Source: Deltaproteobacteria bacterium HGW-Deltaproteobacteria-3
GTDB taxonomy: Bacteria > Desulfobacterota > Desulfobulbia > Desulfobulbales > Desulfurivibrionaceae
DNA length: 61,129 nt
Assembly (NCBI GenBank): GCA_002841785.1
Contig: PHAW01000002.1
Span: 1-61,129 of the forward strand
Reading direction: 5' to 3'
Shown here: positions 50,399 to 58,782 of the stretch, piece after piece
How positions within the stretch are numbered: the first letter of the stretch is position 1
How the letters are laid out: each line of letters begins with the position of its first letter
Notes under the pieces: model-generated
Told to the model about the DNA's origin: nothing
What the model saw: the letters and a program-made list of their open reading frames with translations, nothing else
Database searches by the model: none
Translations under genes and position numbers: made by a program

Positions 50399-50947
50399 TC
50401 ATTGCTTTTCAAGCAGCGCCGCATGGCTCAAGGAGATCATAGGCGAACCAATACGTTTGAACCCTGTGTTATGGGCGATGGTCAGCGTTTTTTGGAATTC
50501 ACCTCCGGTGACATGGAGCTTGGGCTCAGCCAGGAGGAGCGTGCCTGATTCTTTGAGGGTCGCATGGACCTGCTTGAAAAAGTTGAATTCATCCGGAGTT
50601 TCGTGCTCCATCCAGAACGCCAAGGCGAAATCAACCTCGTCGTGGTTGCCGATATTGCTTTCATCGCACAGCAAAGGGGTGATGCGGCTGGCGACCCCTG
50701 CTTTCCTGGCCCGCTGCATCAGGGTGTCCAGCATCTGCTGTTGCAGGTCAACGGAGAGTACCTTGCCGCTTTCGCCAACAAGTTTGGCCATGCCGATGGA
50801 GAAATACCCCATGCCGCAACCCAGGTCGATGGCGGTCATTCCTTCCTGGAGATACGGAGCAAATATCTCCTCCGGTTTGTGGAAGATCCGCCGCAACGGA
50901 TTGTCAAAGGTATAGGCCATCCACCAGGGACACACGTGTTTTGCCAT
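50399..50947 (-). CDS. SAM-dependent methyltransferase
   Basis: Class I methyltransferase of 182 residues. Motif I is AIDLGCGMGYFSIGMAKLVG, followed by GKVLSVDLQQQML. The N-terminal KHVCPWWMAYTFDNPLRRIFHKP is typical of a small family annotated only as class I methyltransferase. Substrate unknown. It lies 46 bases upstream of nfo and 44 bases downstream of the OYE gene, all on the - strand. Confidence 0.87.
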   Translation of the reverse strand: MAKHVCPWWMAYTFDNPLRRIFHKPEEIFAPYLQEGMTAIDLGCGMGYFSIGMAKLVGESGKVLSVDLQQQMLDTLMQRARKAGVASRITPLLCDESNIGNHDEVDFALAFWMEHETPDEFNFFKQVHATLKESGTLLLAEPKLHVTGGEFQKTLTIAHNTGFKRIGSPMISLSHAALLEKQ

Positions 50948-50991
50948 TGTGGGGTGATCCTTGTTCCTGATTAGGTTTACACGGCAGCAGA

Positions 50992-52077
50992 TTATTTATA
51001 CGGCGCATAATCCGTATATCCCTTGGCTCCCGGGGTATACCACAGCGACATATCCTCGGCAGGGTTGAGGGGCCAATTATTCCTGAAGCGTTCGGGCAGG
51101 TCGGGGTTGGTGATAAAAGGGCGGCCAAAGGCGATCATGTCCGCAGTGGTCTCGGCTAATCGCTGCTCAGCCGCTTCCTTGGTGTAGCCGCAATTGCCGA
51201 TGATCCTTCCCTGAAAAAGCGGCCTGAATTCCGCCAGGGTCATGGGCTCGCCCTTGCCGTGAAAGCCAAAGGCCAACCCGTCCATGATATGGAGATAGCC
51301 GAGGTTGAATTTGTTTAATTCCTCGGCCGCGTACAGATACGTTTCCCGGAAGTCCTCGTTGCCCATATCGTTGAAAACCCCGTTGGGCGAGATGCGCGCG
51401 CCGACCTGCTCCGCCGGCCAGACCTCAAGCACCGCCTCGACCACCTCTTTGTAAAAACGGAAACGGTTTTCAAGGCTGCCGCCGTATTGGTCCGTGCGGA
51501 GATTGGTTTTGGAATCGAGGAATTGATTGATCAGATACCCGTTGGCGCCATGCACCTCAACCCCGGAAAATCCGGCCTCCTTGGCATTGCTCGCGGCCCG
51601 GCGGTAATCAGCCACGGTCGCCTTGATTTCTCCAACCGTCAGGGCGCGGGGAATTTCGTAGCGCTTCTTGCCCAGAGGGGTGTGGATGGAATCGCCGTTC
51701 AGTTGCACCGCAGAGGCGGAAACCGGGAGTGCGCCGTCATGGAAATCGCTGTGCGACGCCCTGCCGCAATGCCATAACTGCAGGAAAATGTGCGTGCCGG
51801 CGGGCTTGACATTATCGGTAATTTTCCGCCAGCCCGCAACCATCTCTTCGGTGTAGATGCCCGGCGAATCGATCCAGCCGATGCCCTGTTTTGAAACCAC
51901 GGTTGCCTCGGTGATGAGCAGTCCGGCTGTTGAGCGCTGAAGATAATATTCGGCCATCAACTCATTGGGCACCCGCGCCGAGCCGGCCCGGGATCTGGTC
52001 ATGGGAGCCAGGGCGATTCTGTTTTTGAAGTGGAGATTTCCGATGGAGAGTGGTTCGAGCAACCTGCTTGGTTTCAT
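50992..52077 (-). CDS. Old Yellow Enzyme-family ene-reductase
   Basis: FMN-dependent NADPH oxidoreductase of 361 residues (NemA/OYE class). KNRIALAPMTRSRA, the active-site region VEVHGANGYLINQFLDSKTN, RTDQYGGSLENRFRF and the FMN phosphate site IIGNCGYTKEAAEQRL with FGRPFITNPDLPERF are all visible. It would reduce activated C=C bonds or nitro groups. Intact. Upstream (52078-52207) is a short gap with the motif AAATAAATTTGTCCCC at 52128-52143, often seen at edges of mobile or repeat elements in related genomes. Confidence 0.93.
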   Translation of the reverse strand: MKPSRLLEPLSIGNLHFKNRIALAPMTRSRAGSARVPNELMAEYYLQRSTAGLLITEATVVSKQGIGWIDSPGIYTEEMVAGWRKITDNVKPAGTHIFLQLWHCGRASHSDFHDGALPVSASAVQLNGDSIHTPLGKKRYEIPRALTVGEIKATVADYRRAASNAKEAGFSGVEVHGANGYLINQFLDSKTNLRTDQYGGSLENRFRFYKEVVEAVLEVWPAEQVGARISPNGVFNDMGNEDFRETYLYAAEELNKFNLGYLHIMDGLAFGFHGKGEPMTLAEFRPLFQGRIIGNCGYTKEAAEQRLAETTADMIAFGRPFITNPDLPERFRNNWPLNPAEDMSLWYTPGAKGYTDYAPYK

Positions 52078-52207
52078 GGGGTCTCCTGAGGAGATTTTGC
52101 TGATTGATTCATGGGTGGGGAGGAATTAAATAAATTTGTCCCCTTTTTATGGTCTCTCTTCTGGCTTCGTGTAACATGTGAACTCAGGTCGCGGCCCGTC
52201 AGGGCCG

Positions 52208-52730
52208 TCACGCCTGCAGCGAATGGTTGGAATTTTTCTCCACGTATGCGTCGGTTGCCTTTGCAAGCTCCCTAATGAAATGTATGTGCTTGCGAAGATC
52301 GTTCCGCGTAACGGCGTGCGGTACTGGCTGCCCTGGCAGTGGGCGCCAAGATCTATGCGCAATGTCTCCGCGCTTTTTCGCTAGACGGTTTAGTTCAGCC
52401 TTTGCCTTTGGCGGATCAAAGTTATTCCAGTGCCAGCCATCTGAAACATCAATTCCCAGATATTTCGTAAAAATTGGCCGCACCCGATCAGTACTTGGCG
52501 TATGAAATGTCTTCAAATCACTCTCAAGTGATTCTCGGAAGAAAATGCTCAGTCTCTCATTCGCACCATTCTTTTCGCCAACAGCCGCAACCGTCTCCAC
52601 AAGAAGGTCTTCAAAATATGACTCTAGCGCAGCCAAAGCCATCACCAATGTTGAGCGCATCAAAGTGAGTTAGGAGGTCTACGGCATCCTGAATGGTATG
52701 TTCAAATGTCTGAAGTGCGTTCGATGTCAT
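52208..52730 (-). pseudogene. HEPN (RiboL-PSP-type) protein, probably N-terminally disrupted
   Basis: The open part (52663-52208, up to 151 residues) carries MRSTLVMALAALESYFEDLL and KKRGDIAHRSWRP, the RxxxxH-type HEPN ribonuclease motif. In another frame just upstream, 52730-52660 reads MTSNALQTFEHTIQDAVDLL and THFDALN, which looks like the missing N-terminus of the same family. The join lacks roughly 15-20 residues and shifts frame, so a small deletion seems to have broken the gene. A shorter protein from TTG 52663 or ATG 52660 could still be made. HEPN proteins of this type act in toxin-antitoxin or phage-defence settings. Confidence 0.55.
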
Positions 52731-52749
52731 GTGAAAACTCTAGAAAAGA

Positions 52750-52770
52750 GGGGGCCCTCCCCGTTTTTTT
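52750..52770 (+). terminator. Short GC hairpin with T-run
   Basis: GGGG-CCCT-CCCC-type hairpin (52751-52762) followed by seven T (52764-52770), oriented on the + strand where no gene ends. It may be a leftover of a lost gene. Confidence 0.5.
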
Positions 52771-52851
52771 GCGACTGGTTTCCGAGTAGGGCGATATTGT
52801 CTGATAGGGTATGGAAAATCAAAAGAAAAGTAAACTGATATCTAATCCCGC

Positions 52852-52871
52852 AATCCCTGAAGCGCAGGCGG
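52852..52871. repeat. 20-base direct repeat, copy 1 (copy 2 at 57634-57653)
   Basis: AATCCCTGAAGCGCAGGCGG occurs here, just downstream of the parE-like gene, and again at 57634-57653 inside the last codons of the pseudouridine synthase gene. The flanks differ. Twenty identical bases are unlikely by chance in 61 kb. Its meaning is unknown. Confidence 0.5.
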
Positions 52872-52900
52872 GGGTGTGGTCGGTGGTGCTTCGGCGGCGG

Positions 52901-53218
52901 TCAATCCTGAATGCGCCGGATGGCATCCATGTGGTGGTGGAGAATGCGGATAACGAGGATGCTGTTTTTGCCGGTCGGTTTGTAGAAAATCAGGTGGCCT
53001 TTATGGGGGAAGCGGCGGTATCCGGGTCGTATTTCCTCTGCAGTACGGACCATTTCCGGATTGTTACCGAGAAGTTTCAGGCAGCGGGCCAGAGAGTTGA
53101 AGTAGTTTTTTGTTTGCAACAGGCCAATCTCGGCCAAGGATTGCTCCAGGATATCTTCGATATCCTGGGCTGCGGCATTGGAAAGCCTATATATCGAGTC
53201 CGCGCCGTTTTTTGACAC
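52901..53218 (-). CDS. parE: ParE-family toxin, start codon uncertain
   Basis: RelE/ParE-superfamily toxin of about 105 residues. YRLSNAAAQDIEDILEQSLAEIG opens the fold, with PGYRRFPHKGHLIFYKP and ILVIRILHHHMDAIRRI, the usual C-terminal strand and helix. ParE acts on DNA gyrase in studied cases. No ATG lies at the expected place: the codon before YRLS is ATA, so either an ATG was lost or the GTG at 53216-53218 is used (MSKNGADSIYRL). Its antitoxin gene directly upstream is broken, so a fully active toxin would be harmful; the toxin is probably silent or weak. Confidence 0.6.
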   Translation of the reverse strand: MSKNGADSIYRLSNAAAQDIEDILEQSLAEIGLLQTKNYFNSLARCLKLLGNNPEMVRTAEEIRPGYRRFPHKGHLIFYKPTGKNSILVIRILHHHMDAIRRIQD

Positions 53219-53319
53219 CTTGCCAGATGTCCTCGACCGTGCGTTCGGAAATGCCGCTGTTTTCTCCGGCGATGAGCGCCTTGACAAGGGTCTGGCAGGG
53301 AAACATTCATGGTTGCCAT
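53187..53319 (-). pseudogene. parD: ParD antitoxin with internal deletion
   Basis: An ideal AGGAGGTGG site precedes ATG 53319 and the normal ParD opening MATMNVSLPD. After ten residues the frame shifts, and the other frame gives only the typical C-terminal part (TLVKALIAGENSGISE then RTVEDIWQGVKKRRGLDI) with a stop at 53187. About 40-45 residues of the usual ~85 are missing, including most of the dimer and DNA-binding part. It overlaps the parE gene. Confidence 0.6.
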
Positions 53320-53363
53320 GGCGCCACCTCCTGTTGAAAAGATGATCTTTTTGGCAATCTTTG

Positions 53364-53648
53364 TCAAGAGGAAGAGGGGCGTGGTTCTTCCTTCAGCTCG
53401 TGAAAACGGGGCAGCTCACGGGGTAAATGCTGTGTCGTCACAAGGGAGACATCGACGCTAAGGTTCCGCAGGAAGACAACTTCTTTTTCTCTACAGGAGA
53501 ACAGTTTGACGACCTTGATGGGCAAGCGAAGTTCCGGATGAATCCAGACACGATCCGTTGTTTCCGGATTGGGCGAGGCGAGCCGGGAAAATGGAATCTC
53601 CCGGGCCTGCGGCAGAACAACTGAAAAAAAGCCCTTGCCGCGAGGCAA
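53364..53648 (-). CDS. Uncertain open frame
   Basis: An open frame of up to 94 codons whose only ATG lies in the terminator of the chemoreceptor gene. The stretch from EIPFSRLASPNPETTDRV to LPIKVVKLFSCREKEVVF reads like protein, but I recognise no family and see no ribosome-binding site. It may be a gene remnant in this decayed stretch. Confidence 0.25.
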   Translation of the reverse strand: MPRGKGFFSVVLPQAREIPFSRLASPNPETTDRVWIHPELRLPIKVVKLFSCREKEVVFLRNLSVDVSLVTTQHLPRELPRFHELKEEPRPSSS

Positions 53649-53656
53649 GGGCTTTT
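53623..53656. terminator. Bidirectional terminator
   Basis: GCCCTTGCC (53631-53639) pairs with GGCAAGGGC (53644-53652), flanked by seven A on the left and TTTT on the right. It follows the chemoreceptor stop on the - strand. Confidence 0.85.
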
Positions 53657-53680
53657 GCGAAAGACCCAGCCCGGCGTGCC

Positions 53681-55590
53681 TTAAAAATCCTCGAACTCAT
53701 CATCCGTTTCCTTCCGCAGGGGAAGGGCCTTGACGGAAGAAAGTTTGCTTGCTCGCGCAGGTACGGGTTTTGCCTGTGCACGGTCAAGCAGTTTTGTTTT
53801 ATTGGGCAGCCGCGGCAAGGAGGCCGCCGACCTGCCTTCGGCCCTCCCTGCGGAGTGAAGACTCTCCTCTCCGGAAACCAGGGCGGCAAGGCCACCGACA
53901 ATGTCCTGCATGCGGCTGGCCTGTGCACTCAGCACTTCGGAAGAAGAGGCGGATTCCTCGGCGCTGGCGGCATTCTGCTGGGTGACGGAGTCGATATGCC
54001 CGATTGCCTTGTTGATTTGGTTGATGCCATGGGCCTGTTCTTTCGATGCCGAGGCAATTTCGCTGATCAACAGGTTGATGCGGCCAGAAGCCTCGGAAAC
54101 CTCGGCAAAGGATTGATTGGTTTTGGAAACGAGTTCTGATCCCGTCTGGACCTTGCCAACAGTCCCTTCGATGAGGGTGGCGGTATTTTTGGCCGCTTCC
54201 GCCGCGCGCATGGCGAGATTTCTTACCTCGTCCGCAACAACGGCGAACCCGGCCCCGGCCTCGCCGGCCCGGGCCGCTTCCACCGCCGCATTAAGCGCCA
54301 GAAGATTGGTTTGGAAGGCAATTTCGTCGATGGTTTTGATGATCTTGGATGTCTGCTCGCTGGCCTTGGAGATTTCCTGCATGGAACCGGTAAGGCGCTG
54401 CATGGATTCCCCGGCCTCGGTGATGGTTCGGCTGGCATCCTTCATCAGGGTTTCCGTCTGGCTGGCGTTGTCTGAATTGCGGAGGGTCATCGAGGCCATT
54501 TCCTCAAGGGATGAGGAGGTTTCCTCCAGCGATGCAGCCTGCTCTGAAGCACCTTCGGCCAGTTGATGGCTGGTGCTGTTGATCTCTTGGGCGGCTGACA
54601 GCATGTTGCCGCCGGCCTCGCCCAAGGTGTCGATGGTTTGATTGAGCCGGCGGGTGATTGTGCCCGAGGAGAAGAAGAGCAGCACCGACAGCAGGGCAAC
54701 CAGGGCAATCCCGCCCAGGGTTAAGCCCCATTGCAGATAGCGGATCTTATTGACCATGGAGCTGGCGTCCCGGACATACACCAGAACCCCCTTGGTTTCA
54801 TTGGCGAAATCAAGAATGGGCATGGCGGTTATGAGGCGTCCGCTGTTTTCCGCCATGCTGATTTCCGTTTTAGCGCTCTGGAGTATTTTTTCCGTGATAA
54901 AAGGGTCGGTTTCGGTGTCGGCGGAACTGAATATCCTTGCCATGTCGCCCACAATGGGGGGATTCATCTCCTTGGCTTTTTTCGCGAATTCCAATTGGGA
55001 GGAAAGCAGGTAAATGGCCACATTGTCCGTCTCTAGGGCCTTGGAGGTTTCAAACACCTTGCCGATGGGCATCAAGCCTTCCACTGAGCCGAGATGTTCA
55101 CCGTTCGGACCGATAATCGGAATGACGCCGCGGATGGCAAACCCCTGGTCGCCCACTTCGAGGCCGGAAACCTGGGTTTTTTCGTTGTTGGCCTTGAGAA
55201 TGGTCTTGCGGAAGGCGGAAAGATCATCGCCGCCGTCCCGGTCACCCGGCTTGCGCCAGATGCGGAGAAAGCTCTTGGCCGGGGGCAGATGAAACTGAAT
55301 TTCCACGGTCTTGAGCCCGAGGGTTTTGGCGAGTTCTTCATGGATGGGGTCAAAACTTTTGCGCAGCAACCTGCGGCCTTCGGCCTCATTGCCCTGCCGG
55401 GCCATTTCATAAGCCTCATGCACGCCGGGAACCTGGGCGGAGAAGCCCGCTAAAACAAGGGCCTGCTTTTTGAGGCTCTCAAGGCTTTTTTCCGTGAGTC
55501 CTGCCTGGCTTTTGGCACCAGTGATGCAATGGCCGCCGCCACCAAGGCCAGCGGGATACCCATTACCCTTGTCCGAAGCGAGAGTTTCAT
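53681..55590 (-). pseudogene. Methyl-accepting chemotaxis protein with frameshift in the N-terminal anchor
   Basis: Nearly complete chemoreceptor. The true start is ATG 55590 behind AAAGGAG, giving the membrane anchor [20 protein letters not shown], but this frame ends soon after. The remaining ~610 codons continue in another frame from about 55530 ([20 protein letters not shown]). That part has a periplasmic double-Cache/helical region with [17 protein letters not shown], a second helix ([20 protein letters not shown]), HAMP-like linker, tip [20 protein letters not shown] and the ending DDEFEDF. The break may be sequencing error or mutation. No other start with a ribosome site restores the anchor. 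Confidence 0.75.
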
Positions 55591-56107
55591 GATATTCAAC
55601 TCCTTTCCTTTGGGAAATCCGATTGTTTGTCTTGATGAAATCCGAACAGTATCTAAACAATCGTTGAAAAAAGAAGAGAAGTCAAAAAAAAACGTCACGC
55701 TTCTCCTGTGGTTATCGGAGTTGAAGGGAGCGACTGGGAGAGTGCCCGGGAGGGGAAGCATCACGAAGGAAGGCAAAGCGAAACATTTTCGTTTCAGTCT
55801 ATTGATGCGGATACCGTAGCCGCCGGCAGGCGCCGCCGCTTCTGCCGGAGGATGCGGCGATGATCGTGGTCCGCGTTTTGATGCCTGTCCGGATTGGGCG
55901 AGACGGAGTGATCCGGCGGGAGGAAGAGGGGCAGGATTTTTCTTCGGGAGGGGGAAAGAGGGGCAGGCGCGGCATTCGGACATTCGATGCTCTCCCGTCC
56001 GGCAGGATGAGAATCCCCCGGCAGGGAAATGGACGAACCTCCACCTGCCCCCATGCTTTCAGGTCCGGTGTATTTTTGCTATTGTGCCTGAAGTTCAAAC
56101 AGGGCGG
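55591..56107. other. Gene-free 517-base stretch
   Basis: Lies between the broken chemoreceptor and the second tusA. Short open frames on both strands are Arg/Ser/Pro-rich and look non-coding. I see no tRNA, strong hairpin with T-run or repeat seen elsewhere. It should contain the chemoreceptor promoter. Confidence 0.4.
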
Positions 56108-56350
56108 CTACCCCTTCTTGATATAAAAAATGAAAACTCCTTCATTTTCCTTGTTGCCCAAAAATTCATGGCCGCAGCGCGCACACCAGTTGGGGAGGTC
56201 ATTTTTGGATCCGGGGTCGGTGCCGAGAACTTCCAGAATCTGGCCCGAATTTATGGATTCAATGGCCTTTTTGGTTTTAAGCAGCGGCATAGGGCAACAC
56301 ATGCCCTTCACATCAAGGGTCTGGTCCGGTTTAACGATTGTGAAATCCAT
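56108..56350 (-). CDS. TusA-family sulfur carrier, copy 2
   Basis: An 80-residue paralogue of the protein at 22850-23092. DVKGMCCPMPLLKTKKAI carries the persulfide cysteine (here CCPMP). Most of EVLGTDPGSKNDLPNWCARC and GHEFLGNKENEG is shared with copy 1, with one more cysteine in WCARC. ATG 56350 follows GAGGAGG. The gene lies directly downstream of a 12-haem cytochrome gene on the same strand, separated by a strong hairpin. Confidence 0.9.
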   Translation of the reverse strand: MDFTIVKPDQTLDVKGMCCPMPLLKTKKAIESINSGQILEVLGTDPGSKNDLPNWCARCGHEFLGNKENEGVFIFYIKKG

Positions 56351-56400
56351 GCATTCCTCCTCTGAAGATTGTAATAAAGCTCCTCTACTGGCAAGAACGG

Positions 56401-56435
56401 CCATGCGGGGCACGTTTTCAATCATGCCCCGCATG
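56401..56435. terminator. Perfect 12-bp hairpin between the cytochrome and tusA genes
   Basis: CCATGCGGGGCA (56401-56412) pairs with TGCCCCGCATGG (56424-56435), with an 11-base loop. It starts 9 bases after the cytochrome stop on the - strand. No T-run follows, so it may stabilise the cytochrome mRNA or only partly stop transcription before tusA. Confidence 0.6.
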
Positions 56436-56443
56436 GGTGACGA

Positions 56444-57244
56444 TCATTTGTGCAGCTCATGGGCTGTCCCGTGGCATTGACTGCACTGCGGGAAAGTCTG
56501 GTGCATGGCCGCGGCGTGCGGTTTTGCGCCATGGCAGCCCTGGCACTGCGGGATCATCCTGTGTTTCTCCTTGTGACAGGTGGCGCATTCCAGCTTGGCA
56601 TGCTTGGCCGCGCTCTTTTTGAGTTTTTCATAGGCCGCGGCATGGCAGCCCGCGCAATTCTTGGAGGATATATCTCCCGGGTAGGTGACGTTTTTCGGCG
56701 TGTGGGCTTTGTGGCAGGTAAGGCAATCTTTCTGCACCTGCCCTTCGGCATGGGGCGAATGACAGTCGGTGCAGTTGGGGATAAGGCCGTGCCGTTCCCG
56801 GTGGCAGGTGGAGCAGGCCACGGCGGTGTGCTTGCTGACATCCTGCTGCAGCTCGCTCATCTGCTTGCTGTGGCAACTCAGGCAAGGCTCGGTAATTCCC
56901 GAGGGAATCGTCACCACCAGCGGAGTGTGCGGGTTGCTGTGGCAGCCGGCACACCCTTGCAACTTGAAGTGGGGAGTGTCGGCATGGCAGGTGCTGCATT
57001 TCGGGATGATATCCTTGGATTTGGGAGGATGGCTGACATGGCAGTCCACGCAGCTCACTTTTTCCTTGTGCGCTCCCCCGGCCTTGGCAATATCCAGGGG
57101 CGCCTGATCATGGCATTTTATGCAGTCGCCGGGTAGGAGTTCACTTCCCGCCGCAATGGCCTGCGTCCATGCCGCCGTGGTCAGGAGCAGCCCCCCGGCA
57201 AGTATTCCCACCCAATGTCGTCCACTTTTTTCTGATCGCATCAT
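56444..57244 (-). CDS. Dodecahaem c-type cytochrome
   Basis: A 266-residue periplasmic cytochrome with a signal peptide (GILAGGLLLTTAAWTQAIAA) and twelve CXXCH motifs in order: CIKCH, CVDCH, CSTCH, CAGCH, CLSCH, CSTCH, CTDCH, CLTCH, CAGCH, CATCH, CQGCH and CSQCH. One haem per ~20 residues is very dense, as in nanowire-like or NrfH/MtrA-like electron carriers. No membrane helix or lipobox. Start ATG 57244 (57241 also possible). A good sigma54 promoter match lies 83 bases upstream. Its partner enzyme is not identified; the ArrAB system, which lacks a membrane anchor, is one possibility. Confidence 0.9.
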   Translation of the reverse strand: MMRSEKSGRHWVGILAGGLLLTTAAWTQAIAAGSELLPGDCIKCHDQAPLDIAKAGGAHKEKVSCVDCHVSHPPKSKDIIPKCSTCHADTPHFKLQGCAGCHSNPHTPLVVTIPSGITEPCLSCHSKQMSELQQDVSKHTAVACSTCHRERHGLIPNCTDCHSPHAEGQVQKDCLTCHKAHTPKNVTYPGDISSKNCAGCHAAAYEKLKKSAAKHAKLECATCHKEKHRMIPQCQGCHGAKPHAAAMHQTFPQCSQCHGTAHELHK

Positions 57245-57326
57245 TTCTATGTGTGCCTCGTGAAAAAATTTCTGTGTAATTGTTCCTGTCTCCGGAAACA
57301 AAACCCCAACGCTTCCCCTGTCGTTC

Positions 57327-57342
57327 AGCAATTCCCATGCCA
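57327..57342 (-). promoter_or_regulatory. Candidate sigma54 promoter of the cytochrome gene
   Basis: On the - strand TGGCAT-N5-TTGCT matches the -24/-12 consensus (TGGCAY-N5-TTGCW) exactly. Transcription would start near 57317, leaving a 5' leader of about 70 bases. The sigma54 regulator at 23-25.6 kb is the only such activator in the window. The rest of the gene-free stretch 57245-57623 shows nothing else I can support. Confidence 0.55.
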
Positions 57343-57623
57343 TTGCAATCACCGGGAGCATTGTTCGCACAATCCCGCGCCAACCGAGGCTGTCGGCGGG
57401 AGGTGGTCCGCCAGCCGCCCGTGGGGCTGGATTCCTGCCCATCAAAAAATGACCGGTTCCGTCAGAAACTGTTGAGCTGAGAGAAAAGGAAGGCCCGCGA
57501 CATATAAGGAGAAGGTGAAAAAAGAGGCATCCACCCTACATATCTATCCAGAGAAAAAGTGGAATTTCCCCTCGATTTTGCGGATGCAAGGGAGTGACAC
57601 GGCCAAGACACCTGGCGCTGGTT

Positions 57624-58580
57624 CTACTCCATTAATCCCTGAAGCGCAGGCGGCAAGGGGGCGGAAAATGCCAGCTCCTTTCCGGTTGCCGGGTGGCTGA
57701 AACGCAGGCTGGCTGCATGCAGGGCCTGGCGGGGGATGCGGAGGAGGGCGTGATCAGCAGGGCGTAACCGGTCTTCCTGAAAGCGGAGGAAAAGCTGTTC
57801 GTCCACGCCGTAAAGTTTGTCGCCCACCACGGGAAAGCCCAAGAGTAAGAGGGTGGCACGGATCTGGTGGCAGCGGCCGGTGTGCGGCGTGGCTTCCACC
57901 AGGCTCAATTTGCCGTTGTCCGAGGTGGAGATTCGCCGGAAAGCGGTGCTGGCTGCCATCGCTTTGGGGGGTGCATCCCCTTGCTCCGGAAAGAACCGCA
58001 TTTTTTTGCGGATCGCGCTGTCCGGGTCCACCCCCAGCCAGCCGGCGGCCTTAACCGGGACGGGCGTGTCCGGGAAATTCCCTTCCACCACCACCAGATA
58101 GACCTTCTCCACCCGCTGCCGGGCAAACTGTTCCTGGCAGAGACGGGCCGCGGTTTTGTTTTTGGCCACCAGCACGAGACCGGATGTTTCCCGGTCCAGC
58201 CGGTTGACGAGCCTCGGGACGGCAAGTCCGTGCTGTTCCTTGAGCAGGGCCCAGAGGGTGTGGGCGAAGAAGCGGCCGCCGGGATGGCAGGGCAGGGGGG
58301 CGGGTTTGTTGATCACCAGCAGGTCGCCATCCTCGTGGAGCACGGTGTAGCCGGAATCAACCGGGGGTTCCACCAGGGCGGGCATCAGGTAGACGAGGCG
58401 GTCGCCGGGGGCCAGGACGGCATCGCCCTGCGCCTCGGTATCGTTGAGCAGGAAGCGGTGGGCTGCCAGCTCCGCCTGCCATTCCTCCCGGCTCCGGTAG
58501 GTGAAGCGCTGGCTGACAAAATCGAGGAGCGGCTGGCCTGCCTGGTGGGGCTGGATGCGCACCGAGGTTTTTCTTTGCAT
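57624..58580 (-). CDS. RluA-family pseudouridine synthase
   Basis: A 318-residue synthase that isomerises uridine in rRNA or tRNA. The N-terminal S4-like region (QPLLDFVSQRFTYRSREEW) precedes the catalytic domain with LLVINKPAPLPCHPGG, the catalytic Asp in RLVNRLDRETSGLVLVAK, and TPHTGRCHQIRATLLLLGFP. ATG 58580 (MQRKTSVRI) gives the family-like N-terminus; a longer start at 58622 adds 14 residues. The exact target base cannot be told. The last codons overlap a 20-base sequence repeated at 52852-52871. Confidence 0.9.
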   Translation of the reverse strand: MQRKTSVRIQPHQAGQPLLDFVSQRFTYRSREEWQAELAAHRFLLNDTEAQGDAVLAPGDRLVYLMPALVEPPVDSGYTVLHEDGDLLVINKPAPLPCHPGGRFFAHTLWALLKEQHGLAVPRLVNRLDRETSGLVLVAKNKTAARLCQEQFARQRVEKVYLVVVEGNFPDTPVPVKAAGWLGVDPDSAIRKKMRFFPEQGDAPPKAMAASTAFRRISTSDNGKLSLVEATPHTGRCHQIRATLLLLGFPVVGDKLYGVDEQLFLRFQEDRLRPADHALLRIPRQALHAASLRFSHPATGKELAFSAPLPPALQGLME

Positions 58581-58641
58581 TATTGCCCGGTCATGTGCAG
58601 GAATCTCGTGGTTTGATTGCAACTGTTCCTTGATTTTTTAT

Positions 58642-58740
58642 CCCCCCTTTGCAAAAGGGGGGTGAGGGGGGATTTGCGGACGGGGGCGCACGATTCCGGC
58701 GTTTTGAAATTCTCCTCGTTTCCCCTTTGTTAAAGGGGGA
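58642..58740. repeat. C/G-rich palindromic intergenic repeats
   Basis: CCCCCCTTTGCAAAAGGGGGG (58642-58662) and TCCCCTTTGTTAAAGGGGGA (58721-58740) are two related palindromes in the gap between the outer-membrane factor and the pseudouridine synthase. Such elements are dispersed in many Deltaproteobacterial genomes. Either could also form a hairpin ending the upstream transcript. Confidence 0.65.
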
Positions 58741-58782
58741 AGAAAAGTGCAGCCGCCTTGGGCGGTTTGCGGTTTAACGCAT

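Noticed and set aside
52811-53215. 134-codon + strand open frame opposite parE
   Set aside because: The - strand shows ParE features; the + frame has none and begins with a stretch that includes the 20-base repeat.
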